Shown piece by piece: positions 16,802-26,377 of a stretch of DNA of 64,000 nt. A program made the position numbers and the translations under genes. The stretch is from an uncultured Erythrobacter sp. GTDB lineage: Bacteria; Pseudomonadota; Alphaproteobacteria; Sphingomonadales; Sphingomonadaceae. Location of the stretch: positions 930,001-994,000 of the forward strand of contig CANKYK010000001.1 of the NCBI GenBank assembly GCA_947488155.1, read 5' to 3'. Under the pieces are notes generated by a model. That model saw only the letters and a program-made list of their open reading frames with translations, was not told the origin of the DNA and did no database searches. Every line of letters begins with the position of its first letter. The stretch's first letter is position 1.

Positions 16802-17788
16802 ATGGATCAGCCCCGGACATCTTCACCAATCGACATTTCCGTTCTGGTTGTGGCCTTCAATTCGCGGGGCTTCATTGATGAATGTTTGGGCTCCATTGAA
16901 AAAGCTAAAGAGCGAGCAAGTGTTGAAGTTCTGCTCATCGACAATGGCAGTGATGGGACGGAGAAACATGTCTCGGATACCTTCCCGCAAGTCACGACAA
17001 TAGCCAGCGAAGGCAATGTCGGATTTGCGCTAGCGAACAACCGACTGGCCCAGCATGCGAAGGGTCAGTATCTACTGCTGCTCAATCCAGATGCTTTTCT
17101 GCAGTATGGAGCGCTTGATGCGCTGCTGGATAGCGCCGCCCGCCACCCTGATGCCGGTGCCTGGGGCGGGATCACTCTGGATGGCAATGGTCAGCCAGAT
17201 TTTGGCAATTCCATTCAAATGCCATCTTTGCGAGGCTTTCTATCCAGCATGATTGGCCTCTTTGGGGCGCAAGATACCCATTCTTCAGGCATTACGAGCG
17301 ACCGGCGGGCAGACGTTCTGTCCGGTGGTTTCTTCATGATCCGGCGCGATCTTTGGGAAGAGATGAGCGGTTTGGACGAACGCTTCTTCCTATATTGTGA
17401 AGAGGTCGATCTGTGTTTGCGCCTGCACAAATCAGGATATGACTTGTGGCAGATAGCCGCTGCAAAGGCACACCACAAAATCGCGCATGGAAATTTTCAG
17501 TCGCCACTCCGCCGCCTCTATCAAGCCGCTGGGACCATGGAATTTCTTAGGAAGCACTGGCCTATGCATAGGCGGATCATTGCCGCTGGCATGATGTGGA
17601 AGGCTGCAATATTGCGGGTAAGTCTCGGCGCGCTTCTGGGATGGTGTAGCGATAGGCTTGCCGCCGCTGGCAGGGGATATCGCCACGTTGCATTGCGTCC
17701 GGACCTATGGCTGCGCGGCTATCACACCAGGTCCGGCTTGAAGGCTAGGCTTGATCGCGGTGCACTGGCCGATCGAACGAAGCGGTGA
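16802..17788 (+). CDS. Family 2 glycosyltransferase, rhamnosyltransferase-like
   Basis: 328 residues from the ATG at 16802, two bases after the stop of the preceding gene; the 94 extra upstream codons in the track overlap that gene. Motifs: ISVLVVAFNSRGFIDECLGSI, VEVLLIDNGSDGT, VGFALANNRLAQHAKGQYLLLLNPDAF, GGFFMIRRDLWEEMSGLDERFFLYCEEVDLCLRLHKSGY. This WbbL/RfbF-like arrangement is frequent among rhamnosyltransferases, which fits the rml genes in the same locus; the actual donor is inferred only. Confidence 0.87.
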   Translation: MDQPRTSSPIDISVLVVAFNSRGFIDECLGSIEKAKERASVEVLLIDNGSDGTEKHVSDTFPQVTTIASEGNVGFALANNRLAQHAKGQYLLLLNPDAFLQYGALDALLDSAARHPDAGAWGGITLDGNGQPDFGNSIQMPSLRGFLSSMIGLFGAQDTHSSGITSDRRADVLSGGFFMIRRDLWEEMSGLDERFFLYCEEVDLCLRLHKSGYDLWQIAAAKAHHKIAHGNFQSPLRRLYQAAGTMEFLRKHWPMHRRIIAAGMMWKAAILRVSLGALLGWCSDRLAAAGRGYRHVALRPDLWLRGYHTRSGLKARLDRGALADRTKR

Positions 17789-18591
17789 GCCTTCAGCACT
17801 TTCTTCTCACGCGTTTCAATATCGCGAGCGACGGCCGAGAGGCCGCAATCCGAGGCCGTAGTGGATGGCTCGACAGACGAATGGATTTGTTTGAAGAAAT
17901 ATGCCTGCCCAGTGTGGCGGCACAAACTGTGCACGATTTCAAATGGCTCATCTATTTCGATGCCAGAACCGATGAGGTCTATCGCAAACGGATCCAAAAC
18001 TGGCGTATGATCGTGCCGTTCGAGGCATTGTTTGTCGATGATTTCGTATCACGCAGAGCGGCTAACGATATCAGAAAACGCCTCAGCGCGAGCACCGAAA
18101 AACTGCTGACAACACGGCTCGACAATGATGATGCAATTGCCCGTTTTTTCGTTGCCAAGCTGCATGAAACAGCAGATCAGATGCCGATTGGGACGGCGCT
18201 TAACTTTCCAACGGGCTACAGTCTAAGGGCGCATAAATTGTACCATGCGAGCGACCCCAACAGCCCCTTTGTGTCTCTGCTAGAAGGGTCGGACGACATA
18301 AAAACCGTTTGGTGCGATCAGCATAGAAAATTACAACGCAGCTATCCATATCAGCAGATTCAATCGCCACCCGCTTGGCTTCAGACAATTCATGGCGAGA
18401 ATGTCTCGAACCGTATCAGGGGCCCGCGCGTGGATAGTCCTACGACGCTTTTGAGCTTTCAAATTACAGAGCACCGACTGCCCCGCCCTCCGAGTGTGCT
18501 TGCGACCAAAACGGACAGATGGATTTGGTGGCCAATGAGATGGGTTCGAGAGCGCGCAATTGCCTTGGCAAAGCGAACTCTAAACCGCTGA
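17785..18591 (+). CDS. Putative rhamnosyl-transferase, PF11316-like
   Basis: 268 residues starting at a GTG that overlaps the preceding stop (GTGA). The N-terminus SLQHFLLTRFNIASDG... followed by LDRRMDLFEEICLPSVAAQTVHDFKWLIYFDARTDEVYRKRI matches the Rhamno_transf (PF11316) pattern, and LLTTRLDNDDAI provides the acidic metal-binding cluster. It is third in a tight run of glycosyltransferases. The rhamnose specificity is a family label and not proven. Confidence 0.8.
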   Translation: MSLQHFLLTRFNIASDGREAAIRGRSGWLDRRMDLFEEICLPSVAAQTVHDFKWLIYFDARTDEVYRKRIQNWRMIVPFEALFVDDFVSRRAANDIRKRLSASTEKLLTTRLDNDDAIARFFVAKLHETADQMPIGTALNFPTGYSLRAHKLYHASDPNSPFVSLLEGSDDIKTVWCDQHRKLQRSYPYQQIQSPPAWLQTIHGENVSNRIRGPRVDSPTTLLSFQITEHRLPRPPSVLATKTDRWIWWPMRWVRERAIALAKRTLNR

Positions 18592-18593
18592 CG

Positions 18594-19880
18594 CTATGTC
18601 TCAGCGGCACTTTGCGCAGTGTGCTGAACAAGCGATGCCGCGATGCCCAGCAAGGCGAAGAACCAGACCTGAGGGGACAACCACAAGGCCACTGAAAACA
18701 CCCCAAGGCACATAACCGACAAGGCGATCGCAGTGCCGCGGATCGTGTTCTGATCCACCGTGGCTAATCGCACTGAATTGCGGGCGAGGCCCACCACGGC
18801 AAGCAATACCCCCAGCAAGGCAAGCAGTGGAGCGATGACCCCATGCCGCATTGCCAAGACCAGCCAGTAATTGTCCACCGATGGCGGCATCCAACGCGGG
18901 CGTGCCCAGTCACCAAAGCCGATCCCAAAAATGGGGTTTTCGACCACCGTCTTGATGCCTTCGTCCCAGATCAGCAGACGGAAGAAGGCGGTTTGATTGT
19001 TCAGCGCCGCAAACCGGGTAATCAGTTTCACAACCCCAGACTGACTGGCGACCTCCAGAAAGATAATCACCACCAGCAATCCCAAAAGCGCGAGCCGCCA
19101 ACTGACCATGCTGGTACGCAAAATCATAAAATTGGCCGCCACCAAAGCGAGGCCCGAAGCGAGCACCAAAAACGCACCGGAGCTGAATGTGAACACGCAG
19201 CACAAGCCTCCGAAAAGGCCAAGCCACAATGGCCATCCACGCAGACCAGCCACCAGATAGAGCGGCAAGAAGCTGCCTAAGAAAATACCGGCGAGAATTG
19301 GATGCGGAAACGGCCCCTGCCCGCGCATCAGACCAAGTCGTATCGACGGCTCAAGCTCGTGAACCTGTCCGGTGATCGCGCTTGCAGCGGGCATAACCAG
19401 ATGCATCTGGAGAAGCGACTCGGCACCAATGATTAGCCCCGTCATTGCCAGCCCCGGTGCACTCAAAACCAGCAGAATGCGCAAATCCCTGAGGGAACTA
19501 ATCGTCGTTCGCAGCCAGAAGTAGGCGACGACTATGTCCAGAACTAAAGAACCAGAGGCCTGCACGGCCTGGTCCAACCCCATCGTCACAATTGAGGATA
19601 TGGCAATCCAAACCCCAAGCGCGGCGACCACATAATCGGCCAGGCAAAGTCGCAGGTGACCCTTAAGAATATCACGCAGGATCACGAAAGCCGCACCGAT
19701 CAGGAAAAGCCGATACGGCGGAAGCAACAAGGTGCCGACGCTAAAATTGAAAGGTAACGGGATCAGTAGAGTATAGACCAGCGCCACCGCACCAAAAACA
19801 CGCCATCGCTCAGCCTCGTGATTTCTCGCCATTTGTGGCGCGGCCATTGAGTGGATTGGTGGGGTTGCAGAATTTCCCAT
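18594..19880 (-). CDS. O-antigen ligase/polymerase-like membrane protein (Wzy/WaaL)
   Basis: About 428 residues from the ATG at 19880 (MGNSATPPIHSM...); the track start 36 codons upstream includes charged non-membrane sequence. There are about ten to twelve membrane helices with a large periplasmic loop near the C-terminal third (NPIFGIGFGDWARPRWMPPSVDNYWLVLAMRHGVIAPLL), the arrangement of the O-antigen ligase family. It likely polymerises or ligates repeat units in the periplasm. It converges on the GT run and diverges from the spike-base gene. Confidence 0.8.
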   Translation of the reverse strand: MGNSATPPIHSMAAPQMARNHEAERWRVFGAVALVYTLLIPLPFNFSVGTLLLPPYRLFLIGAAFVILRDILKGHLRLCLADYVVAALGVWIAISSIVTMGLDQAVQASGSLVLDIVVAYFWLRTTISSLRDLRILLVLSAPGLAMTGLIIGAESLLQMHLVMPAASAITGQVHELEPSIRLGLMRGQGPFPHPILAGIFLGSFLPLYLVAGLRGWPLWLGLFGGLCCVFTFSSGAFLVLASGLALVAANFMILRTSMVSWRLALLGLLVVIIFLEVASQSGVVKLITRFAALNNQTAFFRLLIWDEGIKTVVENPIFGIGFGDWARPRWMPPSVDNYWLVLAMRHGVIAPLLALLGVLLAVVGLARNSVRLATVDQNTIRGTAIALSVMCLGVFSVALWLSPQVWFFALLGIAASLVQHTAQSAAET

Positions 19881-20063
19881 TGCGATATTGCGGCGACTTC
19901 CCTTGATCCTTGAACGATACACTAAGGCTATGAAATACTCGCACTGTGCATCACGGCGCATGTTCTTGCCAGACCCAAGTTCTCGCAAACAACTTTCCTA
20001 CATGTTCTTTTTATGTTCTCTATTGCGGATAGTTTCACCAAAAGCGAATCCGAGGACATTGAA

Positions 20064-20333
20064 ATGCAACAAGATCCATTCCGCAACCAAGCCGACAGCC
20101 CAATGGCACCAGCAGAATATTGCTTTGAAATCACACCCAGCGACACTGACGATCTGATGTGCGCGACCAAGGCTTTGTACGTTGGCGAAGGCGGGGACCT
20201 GGCCATCACCTCGGTCCGCGCCGATGCTCCGGTGGTCTTCACCAGCGTTCCATCAGGCAGCATTATCGATGTCCGCGCCCGGAAAGTCAGCGCATCCGGC
20301 ACGACAGCAGCGAACATTATCGGGCTGGCCTAA
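20064..20333 (+). CDS. GTA-type head-spike base protein (RCAP_rcc01079/GhsA-like)
   Basis: 89 residues from the ATG at 20064, preceded by GAGGA; an upstream ATG at 20013 is less well placed. DDLMCATKALYVGEGGDLAIT... VVFTSVPSGSIIDVRARKVSASGTTAANIIGL matches the spike-base family found in gene transfer agents and related phages, where it anchors a fibrous spike on the head. In Rhodobacter the spike binds recipient capsule. The stop overlaps the next start (TAATG). No other GTA structural genes occur in the window. Confidence 0.72.
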   Translation: MQQDPFRNQADSPMAPAEYCFEITPSDTDDLMCATKALYVGEGGDLAITSVRADAPVVFTSVPSGSIIDVRARKVSASGTTAANIIGLA

Positions 20334-22363
20334 TGGGGCGCGTCGGATATGGCTTTGGCTCGGTGTCGAGACTGCTGAATGCAGCCTCTGCATCAAGCAA
20401 AGCGACCATCATGCCGGGCGAAAACTGGACTGGAACAGCGGGGAGCGGTTTTGCCTCCACACCCGTCGATCCGGCTCGAACAACCGCCAAGCCTGTGCTG
20501 CGTCTCATCACCCCTCCCAAGCAACGCTTTTCAAGCAATCTCACGGTTGGAGTCCGGGCGGCGGCGAACAATGCTGGCACTTTGTTCGACACAGACGGCC
20601 TGTCATTTGTCCGCGTCCATTATGAGGGCAATGTTGTAGATATTGCCGCCCCGAGTGTGCGAAATCTCGTCGATGCTAATGGCCTCACCAGATGTTATTG
20701 GGGTTGGTGGTGTGAGCTTGAATACACCGGCAATGGCTCTGCCGATGTGTATTTTGAGGCGGTCCCGACCGACACCAGCATGCAGAACCGCGTGATCGGC
20801 CCCTATACGTTTCATCCGAATGACGACGAGTGGGAACTCGACTTCACCGTCAATCCCGACTTGCCGCTTTCAGCCACGAATTATCATGACATCAATCCAG
20901 CCATCAATGCGATGAAGCAGCAGGGTGCCTCCGGTGCATTGCGAGTGCGAATTGAGAAAGCTGGCGATTACGCGCTCACCGACCGTAATTGGAACAGGGG
21001 CGCGACCGCTGAATGGCTCGTCATTGAAGCGACTGTTCCAGGCGTGCGCTTTTCACAGAGCCTGCGAGCGGACGGCACGCTCAACTTCTTTAGGCCCAGA
21101 TTTGAACCAGTTTGCTTTCGTCGCTGCGAGTTCGATTTTGCTGGATCAAGCGAGTATTATTTCGAGCCTGGATGGGCGCGGAACAATTGGTTCGATGGCT
21201 GCGTATTGACCAATAGCAACGGCCGCAATGATGCCCCGCTGAAGGTGCCTCGTAACACGCTGGCTTGGATATTGCGCGGCCGCCATTGGATCACCGAATG
21301 CAGTTTCAGCAATTTGGCAAACTGCGCGACGGGTCAGCATCTGGTGCGCGGATGCGAGTTCACCCAGTGCTGGTCGGATCTCGCCAATGGCACATATGCC
21401 TTTGTCGGCAACACCGTGCAGGATTTCGATGGCAGCTATTACCGCGACGGCATGGCCGCGCTGAGTGTCGAATACGCCGGACCTGCTGGAACCGCGACCA
21501 TCGCAGCAAACGGTATTGGTCCCAAAACCTTCACCCTCCGAGAAGATGGTTCAAGCATCGGAACGTTTGTGACTGGAACCAACAAGGCCGCATTTCTTGC
21601 CGACACCAATTACACAGTCCAAAATCTGGCCGACTGGATCAATGCACAGCCTGGTTGGAGCGCGACCGTGCTGGACAATCGTTTTGCCGCTTTTGCGCTG
21701 TGCTTGGATAGCGGTTCTCCGCAGGCGGCCTTCGGCCAGCAAGATGTAAAGTCAGCGGCGCTTGTCCTGCACACCAAGTTCGACATCCACGCCGATATCT
21801 ACCAATTGAGCGGCAATTCAGCGATTGAGAATCTCATTATCGCAGAAAACCGAATGTGGGATATCGATGCCCAAAACATCTTCCTGACCGCACCAGGAGG
21901 CTTCAGCGATGTGATGATTGTGAATAATGCGTTTGAGAACTTTCTAAGCAGCGGCGCGCAGAGTCAATTTAGCTCAGCGCATAGCCATGTGATTATCGCG
22001 CATAATTCCATGGCGAGCCAAACAATCACCATGCGTAGCGACAGCACGTTCAATCCAGACGGTTACTGCTTGATTGCAAACAATATCTCGCAAGAGTTGC
22101 GGTGGGGCGGAGCCGCTGATCCTGATCCAATTGTTGCTGACAATCACGTGCACGCTGGATCGTCCCCGCCAGCAGGTGCCAGCGGCACGTCCATTGGCGG
22201 CGACTTTGGCTCGCTCTATGTGGACGCTGACAATGGTGACTTTAGCCCGTCCGGCGATCTCCTGATCAATGGCAAGGGCCCGGTGCTTCGCGGCGATTTG
22301 AACTGCGCAAAACGCTCAACCTACGGCGCAGTAGGCGCTGTCGGAAAATCGATCTTTGGTTGA
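20333..22363 (+). CDS. Right-handed beta-helix spike protein (GhsB-like)
   Basis: 676 residues from the ATG at 20333 in the TAATG overlap with the spike-base gene; the track start 58 codons upstream lies within that gene. The N-terminal ~200 residues are beta-rich (LTVGVRAAANNAGTLFDTDGLSFVRVHYEGNVV). From ~residue 240 on, repeated short hydrophobic/Asn-rich rungs (FRRCEFDFAGSSEYYFEPGWARNNWFDGCVLTNSNG, ALVLHTKFDIHAD, IENLIIAENRMWDID, DVMIVNNAFENF, HVIIAHNSM) indicate a parallel beta-helix as in phage tailspikes and polysaccharide lyases. It could bind or cleave the polysaccharide made by the surrounding genes. Confidence 0.7.
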   Translation: MGRVGYGFGSVSRLLNAASASSKATIMPGENWTGTAGSGFASTPVDPARTTAKPVLRLITPPKQRFSSNLTVGVRAAANNAGTLFDTDGLSFVRVHYEGNVVDIAAPSVRNLVDANGLTRCYWGWWCELEYTGNGSADVYFEAVPTDTSMQNRVIGPYTFHPNDDEWELDFTVNPDLPLSATNYHDINPAINAMKQQGASGALRVRIEKAGDYALTDRNWNRGATAEWLVIEATVPGVRFSQSLRADGTLNFFRPRFEPVCFRRCEFDFAGSSEYYFEPGWARNNWFDGCVLTNSNGRNDAPLKVPRNTLAWILRGRHWITECSFSNLANCATGQHLVRGCEFTQCWSDLANGTYAFVGNTVQDFDGSYYRDGMAALSVEYAGPAGTATIAANGIGPKTFTLREDGSSIGTFVTGTNKAAFLADTNYTVQNLADWINAQPGWSATVLDNRFAAFALCLDSGSPQAAFGQQDVKSAALVLHTKFDIHADIYQLSGNSAIENLIIAENRMWDIDAQNIFLTAPGGFSDVMIVNNAFENFLSSGAQSQFSSAHSHVIIAHNSMASQTITMRSDSTFNPDGYCLIANNISQELRWGGAADPDPIVADNHVHAGSSPPAGASGTSIGGDFGSLYVDADNGDFSPSGDLLINGKGPVLRGDLNCAKRSTYGAVGAVGKSIFG

Positions 22364-22382
22364 GTCTTGCGGTGAGCGAAGG

Positions 22383-22411
22383 GAGCCGGCGCTACTTGTA
22401 TGTTCCGGCTC
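22383..22411. terminator. Possible hairpin between convergent genes
   Basis: GAGCCGG and CCGGCTC are perfect 7-base arms separated by about 15 bases, placed between the stops of the beta-helix gene and the flippase gene. There is no clear T-run on either side, so intrinsic termination is uncertain. Confidence 0.35.
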
Positions 22412-22420
22412 TCACGCCGC

Positions 22421-23629
22421 CTAATTTTGCGCGGGCCTGCTAAGCGAAGGCCAATTCCGCAGCATCACCAGCAAGACCGCGCCGATCCACAAAACCTCAA
22501 ACACAACCTGGATCATGGCCGCCCCGACTGCGCCATGTTGTCCAATCATCCAGGGCGCTGCAAGCAGTGCGGTCAAGGCAAACAGATTGCATTTCAACAT
22601 CGCGCCTGGTCCAATTCTGACGATCGTGAGCGCCCTCATACCCAGGGTCATCAGACTCAAGCAAATGGCCAAGACTAGCCAATGCAAGGTGGCTGCAGCG
22701 GGGACGAATTCTGGCCCTGCGACAAGCTCTATGATTGGCACCCCCAACCAATAGACCGCCGCCAAGGCGGCTGCGGAAGTGAATAGTCCGAATGCGGCAA
22801 TCACACCTGCCAATCGTAGCGGATTTGACGTGGTTGGCATTTCTCGAAACACAGCTTCGAATGCCGCCCGGTAGAGCATCTGCATAATTGAGGCGATCCG
22901 GTCAGCCACGGCATAAATGCCGACCATCGAATTGCCAGCAACTGCCCCCAACAGCACTACTATGCCACGCTGCCTCACCGCACCCACCGCGCCAGATAGC
23001 CCGGTCGGCAGGCAGAACTTCAAAACCTCAAGAACTTCGCCGCGCGCCGGCCGCTCAGGCACGCACAATTGCCATCCCTTTGCGAGCAGAACGGCATTCG
23101 TGCCCACAAAGACCAGCGCAAAGGCGATCAAGTAAGCGTCTATAGGAGCCGCTGCATACCAAAACACCGCGGCTACGAGGAAGGTGATCGCAGCGGATCC
23201 TGACCGCACGAAGGCTAAGCAATCGAAGCGGTCGTACTTGCGCAAAATTCCAGTCAGCGGGTCAGACGTTCGAAACAGCTGGGAACCGATCAGCATGATC
23301 GCCGGCCAGCCGCCCTCCCAATTCAGCCACAGCAGAGCGCAGAGGCCGATTAGCACACCAATCGCCGCCGCTACCAAATTTAAGATGAAGGCCGCGCCCA
23401 ATATTCGGCTCTCACGCCCTTCAGACAATGCCAAGATCGCCTGCCACAATTGCATGCCTGCCAAAGCCTCTAGCATCATCGTAAGGGCCAGCAGTGCGGC
23501 CAGCGTGCCAAGACCGTCGACGCCGAGCGCGCGGGCGTTGAAATACATTGCGGCAAAACCGAACATGGCGACTGCACCCAGTGACACCAGTGACCAGCCT
23601 GCGTTCGTGCGTATTCGTTTCCAGACCAT
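22421..23629 (-). CDS. Wzx-type polysaccharide flippase (MOP superfamily)
   Basis: About 402 residues with 10-12 membrane helices and no other domain; SLGAVAMFGFAAMYFNARALGVDGLGTLAALLALTMM at the N-terminus and the YAVADRIASIMQMLYRAAFEAVF stretch are typical of MOP flippases. The ATG at 23629 lies eight bases after the upstream stop; an in-frame TTG at 23647 would overlap that stop and cannot be excluded. It is last in the minus-strand rml operon and likely flips lipid-linked repeat units. Confidence 0.82.
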   Translation of the reverse strand: MVWKRIRTNAGWSLVSLGAVAMFGFAAMYFNARALGVDGLGTLAALLALTMMLEALAGMQLWQAILALSEGRESRILGAAFILNLVAAAIGVLIGLCALLWLNWEGGWPAIMLIGSQLFRTSDPLTGILRKYDRFDCLAFVRSGSAAITFLVAAVFWYAAAPIDAYLIAFALVFVGTNAVLLAKGWQLCVPERPARGEVLEVLKFCLPTGLSGAVGAVRQRGIVVLLGAVAGNSMVGIYAVADRIASIMQMLYRAAFEAVFREMPTTSNPLRLAGVIAAFGLFTSAAALAAVYWLGVPIIELVAGPEFVPAAATLHWLVLAICLSLMTLGMRALTIVRIGPGAMLKCNLFALTALLAAPWMIGQHGAVGAAMIQVVFEVLWIGAVLLVMLRNWPSLSRPAQN

Positions 23630-23636
23630 CACGGCG

Positions 23637-24455
23637 CTATCGGCCAATTAACTCGGAAAAGCGCTGCGTTATATGCTGGGCGCGGCCCAGTTCATCACCA
23701 CTCAATCCCTTCAATTCACGCGTTTTAGTAGACTCCTTCAACGCGCCAAGTCCACTTGCGTCACAGTCAAAACCCCAATGGTTTAGCCGTTCAAGAATAT
23801 TACCATCATTTGCCACCATGCTGGCCAGATCGTGGACCATATAGCGGCCCGGGTCACTCGCTTCGACATGATCCAGCAAGCATTGATTGTAGTGTATCCA
23901 GGCCTCCAGATAGTCGCTGCGCAATTGCTCAAACCACGCTTCACTACGCGATCGCGTGGCCCAATAATACACCCGGCGCCAGCCGCGATGGCCGGTCTCT
24001 GCATGGACACGTCGTTCCCGCTCCAGCAATGAAGACACGACTTCCTCAAAGGGGCGAAACAAGATCAGCGCAAAGGGATCGAGCGCCTCGCGGTAGAACG
24101 GGAGGAACAGGCAAGTGCGAGGCTCCTTCCAGCCAAAGTGCTCGTTTACCCTTCGCTTGCGCTCCAAAAGAGCGCGGCCTTCTTCGGCAAGTTCGCCCTC
24201 AACCTCAATCGCTCTATAGGCGGCTGAGTCGAATGAGCGCCCGCCCCAATCGGCCATGCCGTTGCTGGAGAGACCATGCGCCGCCAAAATTTTCGTGTGA
24301 AACGTCAAAAATTCGACATCTTCAAAATGACCATGCTCATTACCAATCCCGGCCCCCAATGTGGAGCCGCCCATATCAATCCCGCAACTGGCCAGCCACC
24401 GCGCGGCGAGCGAAGTGTAGGAACGATGCATGCCCAGCACTGCTAATGATGGCAA
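23637..24455 (-). CDS. Sulfotransferase family protein
   Basis: 272 residues from a TTG at 24455, supported by an AGGAGG eight bases upstream. The N-terminal LGMHRSYTSLAARWLASCG resembles the 5'-phosphosulfate-binding loop for PAPS, and FALILFRPFEEVVSSLLERER resembles the 3'-phosphate-binding element. It is probably a carbohydrate sulfotransferase acting on the polysaccharide; the acceptor is inferred from context. It overlaps no gene upstream and is read with the rml operon. Confidence 0.78.
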   Translation of the reverse strand: MPSLAVLGMHRSYTSLAARWLASCGIDMGGSTLGAGIGNEHGHFEDVEFLTFHTKILAAHGLSSNGMADWGGRSFDSAAYRAIEVEGELAEEGRALLERKRRVNEHFGWKEPRTCLFLPFYREALDPFALILFRPFEEVVSSLLERERRVHAETGHRGWRRVYYWATRSRSEAWFEQLRSDYLEAWIHYNQCLLDHVEASDPGRYMVHDLASMVANDGNILERLNHWGFDCDASGLGALKESTKTRELKGLSGDELGRAQHITQRFSELIGR

Positions 24456-24518
24456 AGACCTAGCCTCCTAGCCGGGAATACCGCTCCGCGTATGTAAAGG
24501 CATCCCAAGTCATCTAAA

Positions 24519-25349
24519 CTATGGATCCTCATAACCTGCTTGCCTAGCGATGTCTTGCGCGTCAGCTTGTAAACAAAGGCCGCGCGACTTTACTTTCCTC
24601 CGCCTCCACTGTGCACGCCAAAGCGCCAGTGGATTGTTCGATAACGAACAAATTGAGGTAGGAATTGGCAGCTTTGCTCGCCATTTTTTTCGGGCGTAAT
24701 GGTAAGCTTCGCGATAGCCTCCACCAAGTGAGACAATTGGGCGGTTGTTATGAACCACGGGCAGCTCCACTGCCCAAGCCGTTCTGCCAGCTGCAATCGC
24801 GGCCTGCGCCAGATCCGTTCCGTAGAGGTGGAAATACGGCAAATCTGGATCGAATTGGAAACCCGGCTCTCGGCGCAAGATCAAAACCAGCTCGTCAAAT
24901 GAACCGACCTCTGCCGGGGCAAAGCCGCTCGATCCCAGCTCTTTGCCCATCGTCACATCCCAAACCCGGCCAACATGCTCGCCGTTTGGACGAACGCCGT
25001 AAGGGCCTGCAACCATCCAGCCAGGTGCGCTCTCGCTGAGTCCATTGAGAACCGCGACTGCCCGCTCAAGCCAACCCTGCGGCAAATAGACATCTTGGTG
25101 GGTGAAGACGCAAATGGGCCGCATAGTTCTCGCCAGGCCTTGATTGTAAGCGTCGGCCATATTGCTTGCGCCACGGATCTCGGTGATTGTCAGAGCGCCG
25201 CTCGCGACATCAGGAGAACGCAGCAAGCATTCGCTTAATATCTCATCATTATCGACCGCCACGATCAGGCAGAAATCATCAGACTTCAGCGCAGCGGACT
25301 TGGCTTGCGGCACGGCTTTATTCAAACCGCCAGCAGAGGGCGCCACCAC
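24519..25349 (-). CDS. Glycosyltransferase, PF13712-like (GT-A, single domain)
   Basis: 276 residues from a GTG overlapping the rmlB 3' end by 28 bases. The core FCLIVAVDNDEILSECLLRSP... ITEIRGASNMADAYNQGLARTMRPICVFTHQDVYLPQGWLERAVAVLNG fits glycosyltransferase-like family 2_5, with HQDV as the metal-site equivalent. It was probably recruited for repeat-unit assembly or decoration. It is cotranscribed with the rml genes. Confidence 0.75.
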   Translation of the reverse strand: MVAPSAGGLNKAVPQAKSAALKSDDFCLIVAVDNDEILSECLLRSPDVASGALTITEIRGASNMADAYNQGLARTMRPICVFTHQDVYLPQGWLERAVAVLNGLSESAPGWMVAGPYGVRPNGEHVGRVWDVTMGKELGSSGFAPAEVGSFDELVLILRREPGFQFDPDLPYFHLYGTDLAQAAIAAGRTAWAVELPVVHNNRPIVSLGGGYREAYHYARKKWRAKLPIPTSICSLSNNPLALWRAQWRRRKVKSRGLCLQADAQDIARQAGYEDP

Positions 25350-26377
25350 GCCTCATTATCCAAATACCAGCGCAGCGATTGCGCCAGACCTTGCTCGAAG
25401 CTGCGTTGAGGTGCGTAACCGAGATCACGCCGCGCTTTCGTTTCATCGATAGCGTATCGACGATCATGGCCAGCGCGATCTTCGACGAAGGTTTTCAGCT
25501 CTGACGTTTCTCGTCCCTGTGCTGCTGGCGCATCAGGGTATCTTTTCACCAATGCCTCGTTCCGCGCAAAGGCCCGGTCGACTTCCAGGCAAATCGCATC
25601 GATCACAGCCATATTGGGGAGCTCAGCGCCGCCACCAATATTGTAGGTCTCGCCAATCTTGCCGCGCTCAATGCAGGCTTCTATTCCGCGGCAATGATCC
25701 TCGACATGAAGCCAGTCACGCACATTCATACCGTCGCCGTAAATCGGCAGGGGCCGACCCGACAGCGCATTTAGCAAGAACAGCGGAATCAGTTTTTCAG
25801 GATATTGGTAGGGGCCATAATTGTTCGAACAATTGCTGGTGGTTACCTGAAGGCCGTATGTGTGGTGGTAGGCCCGGACCAAGTGGTCAGAGGCTGCCTT
25901 TGAGGCGGAATAGGGCGAATTGGGCGCATATGCCGTGGTCTCACTGAACGCAGGTTCATCCGCAGTCAGTGAGCCAAAAACCTCGTCAGTCGAGATATGG
26001 TGGAAGCGATGCTCGCGCCCGCCACCCTCGTCTAACCAAACTTTACGAGCCGCCTTCAAGAGACAATTCGTTCCCAGAATGTTGGTATCGATGAAGGCAT
26101 CAGGCCCAGTGATGGATCTGTCCACATGGCTTTCGGCCGCAAAGTGTACAATCGTGTCAATGTCGCGCTCGCTAAGCAGCCGCTGAACCAAGGTTTGATC
26201 ACGAATATCGCCTTCGATCAGCTCACATTGCTCAACGCCCTCTATAGTCGAACGATTGCCCGCATAGGTTAGCGCATCGAGCACAACAAGCTGGTCAGCA
26301 GGATGGTGCTTACTCCAAAAGTGCACAAAATTGCCGCCAATAAAGCCCGCACCGCCCGTGATGAGTAGATTAGCCAA
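25322..26377 (-). CDS. rmlB: dTDP-glucose 4,6-dehydratase
   Basis: 351 residues. NAD-binding N-terminus LLITGGAGFIGGNFVHFW, the catalytic STDEVFG and YSASKAASDHLVRAYHHTYGL motifs, and NCSNNYGPYQYPEKLIPLFL are diagnostic for RmlB. It converts dTDP-glucose to dTDP-4-keto-6-deoxyglucose, the second step of dTDP-L-rhamnose synthesis. Gene order on the minus strand is rmlA-C-D-B with short overlaps throughout. Confidence 0.96.
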   Translation of the reverse strand: MANLLITGGAGFIGGNFVHFWSKHHPADQLVVLDALTYAGNRSTIEGVEQCELIEGDIRDQTLVQRLLSERDIDTIVHFAAESHVDRSITGPDAFIDTNILGTNCLLKAARKVWLDEGGGREHRFHHISTDEVFGSLTADEPAFSETTAYAPNSPYSASKAASDHLVRAYHHTYGLQVTTSNCSNNYGPYQYPEKLIPLFLLNALSGRPLPIYGDGMNVRDWLHVEDHCRGIEACIERGKIGETYNIGGGAELPNMAVIDAICLEVDRAFARNEALVKRYPDAPAAQGRETSELKTFVEDRAGHDRRYAIDETKARRDLGYAPQRSFEQGLAQSLRWYLDNEAWWRPLLAV

